The translations under genes and the position numbers were made by a program. This document shows positions 55,773-64,000 of a DNA stretch of 64,000 nucleotides, piece by piece. The stretch is taken from NCBI GenBank assembly GCA_023634235.1, contig JAMKCF010000007.1, positions 15,320,592-15,384,591 of the forward strand, in the 5' to 3' direction. Positions within the stretch are counted from its first letter, which is position 1. Every line of letters begins with the position of its first letter. The notes below the pieces were generated by a model. It did not search any database. It was not told the origin of the DNA and saw only the letters and a list, made by a program, of their open reading frames with translations. Source of the stretch: Pisaster brevispinus. Lineage: Eukaryota > Echinodermata > Asteroidea > Forcipulatida > Asteriidae.

Positions 55773-56507
55773 GTAAGTTTGTGGGATTATTGCGCCCTCT
55801 ATTGGTAACAAAATGTACGGGATTGGTTCCAATAAAGTTAATACATCAACTAAGTTTATAAATCCTTCTTAGTTGTTTGTATCCAGTTGGTGGGATGGGA
55901 GCGCGAGTTGGCGCCAGTTAGCCCAGGTAAAAAAAAATTGGTTGCGTAGTTCTGAGCATGCGCATTTTTGAGAGCAATGGGTTTAAACTACACATTCACT
56001 GAAGTTTACAGAAAAGTACGTTTTGAAACATATTAACGCTAATTTTCACAATAACTTAGAATCTCTGGTCCATTTTTCAACTTTTCCAGGCCATTAAACT
56101 TTCCCTCAAAAAGTTCAACCAAATATTTAATATCATCGTACACGCATGACCACCAAATTTATAAAACCTTTAGAGCAATATGGCACCTCTGTATGTAATG
56201 CGTTCTGTATGTAATGCGTTCCAAAGTAATGCGTTACAAAGTCGTCAAAATGAAATTTTGATAACCCTCGGTTGTCACTGCTCAGCCATTTTTTTTGTAT
56301 GGTTTCAAATCAACAAAACCAAAGCGAGGCTGGAAGGGAAAATGTCAGCTTGGTTACCACTAACTGTTCTGATCATAGAGTTGGTTATGATTCGCGCATA
56401 CCACCTTCAATCGATTTGGGAAGTGTTTTGAAATAACTATAACACCCTCGGGACAAAAAATTACTTCTGCACAATATTTGTTCGTTAACTTGAATTTTTT
56501 TTTGTAG

Positions 56508-56531
56508 CCTAAACGTGAAAAGATAAAAATA
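56508..56531 (+). CDS. Candidate microexon (24 bp)
   Basis: A long T tract and TTTTGTAG precede 24 bp (PKREKIKI), then GTAAGT. In phase with the candidate at 55732-55772. Very short, so weak. Confidence 0.18.
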
Positions 56532-56744
56532 GTAAGTTACTCCCCAAAAATTCATCAGGTTGAATGTACAACGAATCATTGCGGCTGCAAATTTATGTCA
56601 GTAAAATGGCTGATCTTTAACTTGCTTGATTATTTATTTGGTAGTTGTAGTAAGCCTTATTCCCTGGACGCTCGCCTCGCCTACAAATTAATCACAGACA
56701 CGAAACTTAGACAAAGTGAGAGCCCTTTAGACGAACTTGCCAAT

Positions 56745-57015
56745 CAGCGGCGTAGCCAAAGGAGGCCGGGGGGGAGGGCACTTACCGCCCAGAAATGTTC
56801 GGTGCACACCCCACCCCCCCCCCGCCCCTCACGGGAAAATAATCGCGATAGTGCTCACTTATCAAAGAAAAGAAGAAGAAAATAGAAGAAGAGGAATATG
56901 CGTCTTTGTAAAGTTAATATGTAGTAAACGATCACACCCCTCCCCCCACTGACAAACCCAACTTAAAAAACAATGCCCCCCCCCCCACAACCAAAAAGTC
57001 CTGGCTACGCCGCTG
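56745..57015. repeat. MITE with GCGGCGTAGCCA ends
   Basis: Left CAGCGGCGTAGCCAAAGGAG and right CTCCTGGCTACGCCGCTG-like end (GTCCTGGCTACGCCGCTG) are inverted; G tract near the left end, C tracts near the right. A left-end copy lies at 57600-57700, followed by its own C tract. Confidence 0.85.
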
Positions 57016-57599
57016 CTAGCAAAACTTGCAAATCCAGCATTATTCTTGGTGATTTGACCGTCTTTGTTTTATATTTCTCTCTTTGACAGCTCTGTGTACA
57101 AAAAAAACCACTGAAGATACTTTTGAGGAGCATTCGGAGTATCCCAACTTGCTGGTCATTTTCGGTCCGATGATGGCGCAAAGTGGCCTTAGAAGTCTCG
57201 TCTTCGGATGCAGGAATTTGTAAAGAAGAGTCAGGTACACAAGTTGTCTCTATGCTTAATTTATGACTTATTGTCAAACACACCACATAATTTATTTCAA
57301 ACCATTACTCAGCAGGAAATGTCTTGCTTGTGTTTGAATGCAGACCCAGTTAGTTGTGTTGGTGGTATAGTAGCCCTACTCCCTGGCCTCTCGCCTCGGC
57401 TACACATTTTTCACAGAAACTAAAACCGGCCTGAAATGTCTTGCTGGTGTTGATATACGCAGGTCTAGTAGGTGCTTAGCGTTATCAATAACAATGTTTA
57501 ATAACAACCCAAAGAACCATCCAATGCAAGGTGTGAGAGGAAATGTTCATATAGGCCTACTTTCTATTATCTACCGGATAACAATTGAACCACGTCCCA

Positions 57600-57700
57600 A
57601 GAGGCGTAGCCAAGGGAGGCCGGGGGGGGGGCACTTTTCCCCTGAAATTTCAGCTGCGCCCACCCCCCCCCCCCCAATATGCCGGGAGTTTCCCAGAGTA
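57600..57700 (+). repeat. Partial copy of the GCGTAGCCA element
   Basis: AGAGGCGTAGCCAAGGGAGG followed by CCGGGGGG and, 50 bp later, a 15-base C tract, as in the first 100 bp of 56745-57015. Confidence 0.65.
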
Positions 57701-58720
57701 TTGCGATATTACAATGGAAACGTTTTGCTGTCGGGGGCTTAATCAATTATTGCGTTACAAAACGTACTTATAGTGCAGACATGTAGGCTATTAATATTTC
57801 TGTTTAAATGTAACTTGAAGTATCAATATTATGAACTCTACGCGTTTAGCCTGTGTGGTCTCATTTCAACTTGAGTGGGAACACTTATTCATAGGATTGA
57901 ATTAGCTGAATACAATATACAGTGGATCTAAATGACATTTTTTTACTAACATTAACATTAATAGCCTCGTGGCCATAATTATGTGGACGTTTTGTAATGA
58001 GATAATTAAGTATGCAAATTAGTTTCGAATAGCGCCCTCAATTATTATTAACTTTTAAGCAATATTGTCACTTTTAAAGACAACATCAGGCATTATTGCC
58101 ACAATTACAGTTTTTTCAGACAAGGGATACAGGCTCTAACGAGAACAAAATAAATCTCCACATTTGCAAACGAAAGAATCGAAAGGGTTGCCTTGAATTT
58201 AAAGATTTTCTGTCGCCTCCAAGTGACAGTTTATGAGTATCTTTAATAAGACAAGTTACTGCTGTTTGGACTAGAATTGGTAACCACGGCATTTAAACCC
58301 TATTTCTAAATGAAACCGGACGCCATCTTGAAGATCCGAGGAAGGGGTGACGATAGTGACGTTCAGAATGTTTAGACTGTGGATAAATGCGGATGACTTG
58401 AAACAATTTAGGAATGTTGGAACAAAAATTGTATGGTTAGTTGTGAAGGAAATGGTAATATATAAGACACTCCATGATTTGGATACGGGGTGATTTTGAT
58501 TGATGTTCAATGTGTGTTTACTTGTTTTAAGGTGGTTTTTTTAAACTGTGTGTAAATATGGTTAAATGTAGTATTTATGAAGGAAGGTACAAGAACACTG
58601 CACTATTCAGTTTTGGTGTAGTAAGGCTGGCTAGTAATAAAACTATTCGGTTATTATGCAGTATTAATTCAGTAAATAAGAGACACTCTGTGATTAGGCT
58701 GTTGGGTGTTGATAATAAAT
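57701..58720. other. Intergenic, no gene
   Basis: AT-rich; no exon supported. Confidence 0.25.
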
Positions 58721-58729
58721 GTTTTTCCT

Positions 58730-59770
58730 TCTTTTCTTGTTTTGTTTGGGGAAAGTTGGAAACAAAAGTATGATTTTAGTGAAGGAAAGATTAATAAGGG
58801 TGAGTGATGGATTCGTGTATGGGTGTGTTTCGGTTGGGTTGGGGTTAGGGTTAGGATTATTTTGGAAATACAACTCTGCGTTTACAAACATCTACATTCA
58901 TGAGAAAAAAGTTATGACAGTAACGCCGTGATTCAGATGTTGTGTTTTCAGTTGATGTTTAAGTTTTAAAAATGTTTTTTAAGGAAGGTTGGAAATAAAT
59001 TACTCATTTACAAACAGCAGTCCTACAGGAAAGAGTTAGGTCCCAGTAAATCCTTGATGGTGGGGGGGGGGGGGGGGATTCGGCAATGAAACTCTGCCGT
59101 TACAGGTATTATTCATGAGGGAAAGATTAATATGCACGAGAAATGTCATAATGCGGGATGTTTGTTTCTTAAAATGTAATGTTATTTCTGAGACTGTAGG
59201 TATAATAAAAAAAATAGGGTTTGCAATGTAGTAGCAAAAAACAAAACAAAAACAAAAAACAAACACCGAATGATGTAGGGTGTGTACAGGTTTGTTTTAT
59301 GTTGTTCGATGTTCTTATTAAGATTATTGGTAAAATAAAACTACAGTTAAATGCTCTTTCTTTCTGTTTCCTTTTGAGGACATTTGGTAACAAAATTATG
59401 CTGAAATACGAGCAGTAGTCACAAATGTAAGAATAATGTAAGTGAAACTCGTGCGTGGGGTGTGGGGTGATTCCAATGGATGTTAAAATGGGGGTTTTAA
59501 GTTTACAAAAAAATATGAAACTCTGCCGTTACTAGTAGTATAATTCAAGAAAAAAGAAAGAGCACTGTACGAGTATTACTATACGGTTCGGGATGCTTGC
59601 ATGCTTGTGTCTTAATGTTGAATGTTTTTCTAAGATTAATGATAATAAAAGTAGTGTTATGAAGTAATGAGTAGCAATAAAAGACCGATGATTCGATTCG
59701 GGATGTGTGGAATTTTGATTCTTTTTCGCTGTTTCTTTGTAAGATTGTTGTTATGACACAAATGTTTTTC
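58730..59770. repeat. Degenerate flank of the satellite
   Basis: Loose, widely spaced matches to the unit below: GGAAACAAAAGTATGA, GAAAGATTAATAAGGGTGAG, GGTTGGGGTTAGGGTTAGGA, AATGAAACTCTGCCGTTACA and GAAACTCTGCCGTTACTAGT. A G run lies at 59063-59079. Confidence 0.55.
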
Positions 59771-61470
59771 TGGACGGTTGGAAATAAAACTCTGCAGTTG
59801 CAAACAGCAGTCCAGGCAGAAAGAGTGTTTTGGGGTGGGTTTGCTGGGGTTAAGATTTGGGTGTTTTGTGGTGTGTTATTTGGGGTTAAGGTTAGGTTGA
59901 TTGTTAGAAATTAAACTCTGCAGTTTATGAAGTAAGAGTAATGTAAAATAAACTCTATAAAAGGGATTGGGGTGATTTCGGGTGGGTTGTTGGGGTTAGG
60001 GTTAGGGTGATTGTTAAAAATAAAACTCTGCAGTTCAGGAGGAAAGAGTAGTGTAAAATAGACTCTATGACAGGGATTAGGGTGTTTTCGGGTGGGTTTG
60101 CTGGGATTAAGGTTAGAAATAAAACTCTGCAGTTTAGGAGGAAAGAGTAATGTAAAAGAAACTGTATGACAGGGATTAGGGTGTTTTCGGGTGGGTTTGC
60201 TGGGATTAAGGTTAGGGCGAGGGTTAGAAATAAAACTCTGCAGTTCAGGAAATACAACTCTGCAGTTCAGGAGGAAAGAGTAATGTAAAATAAACTCTAT
60301 AAAAGGGATTAGGGTGTTTTCGGGTGGGTTTGCTGGGATTAAGGTTAGGGCGAGGGTTAGAAATAAAACTCTGCAGTTCAGGAGGAAAGAGTAATGTAAA
60401 AGAAACTCTATGACAGGGATTAGGGTGTTTCCGGGTGGGTTTGCTGGGATTAGGGTTAGGATGAGGGTTAGAAATAAAACTCTGCAGTTCAGGAGGAAAG
60501 AGTAATGTAAAAGAAACTTTATGGTAGGAATTGGGGCGTTTTCGGGTGGGTTGGTTGGGGATATGGTTAGGGTTAGGGTTAGGGTGTGGGGTACGGTTTT
60601 TCACGGGACTGTTGGAAATAAAACAAACAGCAGTACAGGAGGAAAGAGTAATGTCAAAGACACTCCATGATAGGTATTGATATGTTTTCGGTTGGGCTGG
60701 TCCAGGTTAGGTTTAGGGTTAGGGTTAGAGCTAGGGTTAGGGTTAGGGTAATGGTAGGGTTAGGGTTAGGGTTAGGGTTAAGGTAAGATTTTTTCACGGG
60801 ACGGTTGGAAATAAAACTCTGCAGTTACGAACAGCCGTCCAGGAGGAGAGAGTAATGTAAAAGAAACACCATGATAGGGATTGGGGGTGTTTTCGGGTGG
60901 GTTGGTTGGGGTTAGTGTTAGGGTTAGGGTTAGTGTTTTTCACGGGACGGTTGGAAATAAAACTCTGCAGTTACAAACAGCCGTCCATGAGGAAAGAGTT
61001 ATGTAAAAGAAACTCCATGATAGGGATTGGGGTGTTTTCGGGTGGGTTGGTTGGGGTTAAGGTTAGGGTTAGGGTTAGTGTTTTTCACGGGACGGTTGGA
61101 AATAAAACTCTGCAGTTACAAACAGCCGTCCAGGAGGAAAGAGTTATGTAAAAGAAACTCCATGATAGAGATTGATATGTTTTCGGATGGGTTGGTTGGG
61201 GTTAGGGTAAGGATAGGTTAGGGTTATGGTTAGGGTTAGGGTTAGGGTTAGGGTTAGGGTTAGGGTTAGGGTTTTTCACAAGACGGTTGGAAATAAAACT
61301 TTGCAGTTACAAACAGCACTTCAGGAGGACAGAGTAATTCAAAAGAAACTTTGTGAATCGGGTGTTTTGGTGTTTTCTGTTAGGTTAGGGTTAGTGCTAG
61401 GGTTAGGGTTAGGGTTTTTTCGTGACGGTTAGAAAGAAAAGTAGGGTTACACACTGTTTCCATGAATGAA
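59770..61470. repeat. Satellite with embedded TTAGGG telomere-type repeats
   Basis: About 12 units of roughly 100-195 bp. Each has GGAAATAAAACTCTGCAGTT, then CAGGAGGAAAGAGTAATGTA, AAAGAAACTC.ATGA.AGGGAT, TGTTTTCGGGTGGGTT, then GGGTTAGGG runs and TTTTTCACGGGACGGTT. Unit starts near 59789, 59905, 60018, 60117, 60228, 60359, 60470, 60617, 60810, 60950, 61098 and 61290. The longest TTAGGG runs are at 60717-60780 and 61218-61272. Long open frames on both strands here are repeat by-products. Confidence 0.93.
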
Positions 61471-61474
61471 TGGG

Positions 61475-63035
61475 TAATAAGAAAAGACTCAATGATTCGG
61501 GTGAGTGTTTGTTGTTTTTTTCTAAGTGTATTGGTCTAATAAGAACAGGAGTTCCACACAACAGTCGTGGGTTGTGGAATGTAGCACGGATGAATCTCCG
61601 AGTACGGAAAGCTGTGAATTGTTGAGTGTGGGTGTTTCTTTGTTAGAACTTTGTTTCTTAGGCGGGTGGTTATAAAACTCCACGATTAACAATTGGCTTA
61701 ATCGTGGAGGGAAAGGGTATTTTAAACGCCTCAAAAGCCCCTGTGGGAACACTGTTGGATACGGCCTAGTGTAGAAATTTGTGGATTTTGTGGATGGGGT
61801 TACAGGGGTAAGGTAATATATTTAACAAAAAAGTATTTGAGTGGACTGTATAATCCTTATCAACTAAAATTCATGATTGGATGTAAAATTTCCACCAAAA
61901 ATTTAAACCACCCCCTTAAATTTGGAGTTTAAAACCTTAGTTTTGCTATTAAACTTTGACCAATCCGTGTGAGGGCGCTGAAAGTGTATGAACCCTGAAG
62001 TCATCATGTGGAAAATGCATAGAAAGTACACATCTCTATGTGAAAACTGTGACAGGGAGCCAGTCTATTTACAAACGAAGAGGGGCTTTTTATTTTTGGG
62101 TCGGCGGCAACCTTAACTTATCAATTTCTTCATGATTTCGTAGACGAGTGATATTATAAACCCATGCATGAATACATAACCAGGTAAGGACCACGTTGGT
62201 GATTTCAAAATCAGTAAATTTGGACCCTTTGAATATCAACCCACGAATGTTCAGGCTGAGACTACAGCACTCCCACCACTAGCCCATGGCTGTCCCACCA
62301 CGTGCACGTGCACATGTACATTCCACGGGTGCATTGCACGGTGCCCACTTAGTGTTCTGTTGCATGTTGGTCTACACAATGCATACAAAGCATGCACCTC
62401 CATGTTTTACTCACACAAGTTGAGGGCACTTGGATTTTTTTCACAGCACCCAAACAAACTTGAAATCAATGGTGGATTTGGTCAGAAAATTTGGGGTGGG
62501 GATTTAGAGTAAAATTGTCTGATACATGAAACAAATCAATCAGCATTGGTTTAGTTTCCAATAATTTATTTTCCAATATGACAGATAAGAAAACATACAC
62601 TACTTGAACAAAGTCCTAATAATAGGTTTGCCTCCATTTGAGGGTAAATACTATGGATCCCCTAAACACAAAGTACAGAAATGATAATCAACAAAATAAC
62701 AATTCAAACAGATACAAATAATTGAATGAATATGTCTCAATGTGATAAATCACTGATTACATTACATTCATACTGATATGAATCCAAAGGTGAATCAATT
62801 TTATCTTCAAATTTTTACAAACTTTTTCACAGTGAATTTAGTGGGTTTTTTATGAATCCGGCAAAAGTGAGATTGCACCAAAACAAAGAGAGATATCCTT
62901 CATTTAGACATGGTTGGAAAGTTACACAGAAATAAAAGTGCAAAAATATTTTAAATACAAATTTAAGAAATACAAAAAATCAACAATAGGCCTAGTAGTG
63001 TAAATTAATGTAGAAAAAAACCATCAATTTGTCAT
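61475..63035. other. Intergenic, no gene
   Basis: 61540-61760 may be a further very degenerate satellite unit. The rest is AT-rich with no exon or RNA gene supported. Confidence 0.3.
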
Positions 63036-63830
63036 ACATGAAAGGTTGTCACTAAAATACTTAAAATACAGCAAACTGATGGTTGAATGCATTCCATTAC
63101 ACTTAAAAAATTACAGACTAATCAACTACCATAAAGTTAATCAGATTAAGATAAAAAATAAAAAATAAAAAATAACTATCATTACAATGCATTATAACAG
63201 GACCTCAAATTTTGGTTGTAACACATCCTGGCAGGAACACATGCAATGGTTTCAAATTGAATGTATAGATCTTGTAAAACTGCACCTTTAAACAGTAACA
63301 TAACTAAGAGGGGGGGGGGGGGGGCACCCCGGACACGTGATGATGTTATGAGTAGTACAGGACCTCAAATTTTTGATGTTAAACATCCCAATTTTTGAAT
63401 ACATGCAAAGTTTCAGTTTGATTGCACATTTCTTCCTGTAAATACAAAAATCTTTGAAAAGTGCACCTTTAAGATGATGTCACGTGATGCATGATGACGA
63501 CATGATAACAACATTGTAATATGTAATTGAATGAGGTCTATTCAAGGTCTTAACATGGTGTCATTTTCCTGCCTAAGGAACCAGTGCAGACAATAGATCT
63601 GCATTACAATGGTTAAAATACAGAAACTGATGGATGAATGCATTACATTACACCTAAATAACTAAAGACTAGGAAATTACCATAAAGTTAATCACATTCT
63701 AAAACAAATAAAAAATAATTATAGAATAATTAAAAAAACTGGAGCAGTGTGTTTGTGCGAACTAACGTAAAACTGCACCTTTAAGCAGTAGCGTAACTAA
63801 GGGGGGGGGGGCAGAGGGACACGCGCCCCC
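63036..63830. repeat. Duplicated ~0.5-kb block with G tract
   Basis: AAATACAGCAAACTGATGGT, TTGAATGCATTCCATTACAC and TACCATAAAGTTAATCA at 63063-63145 recur at 63617-63690; GTAAAACTGCACCTTTAA, then CAGTA.C.TAACTAAG and a G tract at 63273-63325 recur at 63767-63811. A third partial echo (GGACCTCAAATTTT) is at 63202 and 63360. Confidence 0.8.
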
Positions 63831-64000
63831 CCAAATGATGTCAGTGACCCCCGGTCCCCCCCCCCCCCCCAAATTGGAACTCCCCATTATGTAGATCAAG
63901 ATCCAGTTTTTTATAAAGTGCAAGTCGAATCTATGATTGGTTGGTCAACAGTGTCCCCCTAGAAAAAAATGGTGCCACCTAAAAAATATGACATTAATTA

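Noticed and set aside
57005..57286. A minus-strand exon with SEDETSKATLRHHRTENDQQ
   Set aside because: Protein-like in part, but no convincing acceptor and donor pair and no family recognised; it overlaps the end of a MITE.
60245..60604. Proline- and asparagine-rich minus-strand proteins
   Set aside because: Repeat translation of the TTAGGG satellite.
1..64000. CRISPR arrays, operons or bacterial mobile elements
   Set aside because: Spliced genes and SINEs show animal DNA; the tandem repeats have no unique spacers of even size.

Overview
The window is animal nuclear DNA. Its genes are split by GT-AG introns and sit among very many short interspersed repeats. The gene set (MGST3, NAAA, a CCDC3-like secreted protein, an Ig-superfamily receptor, remains of an F5/8 type C domain) fits a deuterostome. 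The repeats, above all small elements bounded by a GGGCCCAATTTCATAGAGCT-like inverted end and several tRNA-headed SINE families, point to an echinoderm, perhaps a sea star. The organism is an inference from these features; nothing here fixes the species.

Layout. 1-1957 (+): the last two coding exons of an unrecognised gene, with a SINE and a minisatellite in the intron. 5754-10526 (-): a complete five-exon MGST3-type gene, 141 aa, all phases consistent. 12540-14746 (-): a recent tandem duplication of a two-exon CCDC3-like gene; the second exon of copy A runs in frame into the first exon of copy B, so one 384-aa two-domain product can be read. 15871-24637 (+): a complete nine-exon NAAA-type N-acylethanolamine acid amidase, 361 aa, with the expected nucleophilic cysteine and partner residues. 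27860-28585 (-): broken remains of an F5/8 type C (discoidin) domain. 29881-33222 (+): a decayed partial second NAAA copy (exons 6, 8 and 9). 37287-39152 (+): an intronless gene for a 621-aa membrane receptor with three Ig-like domains and a long tyrosine-rich tail.

From about 39 kb to the end I find no convincing gene. That half holds MITE-like and SINE copies, a ~70-bp tandem repeat (47.5-48.0 kb), a satellite of about 12 units carrying internal TTAGGG runs (59.7-61.5 kb), and a ~0.5-kb duplicated block at 63.0-63.8 kb.

The genes do not form an operon-like unit. NAAA (lysosomal lipid-amide hydrolysis), MGST3 (membrane glutathione transferase/peroxidase) and the secreted or membrane proteins look like independent neighbours. 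The clearest local process is tandem duplication followed by decay or fusion (CCDC3-like and NAAA), together with heavy insertion of inverted-repeat elements into introns.
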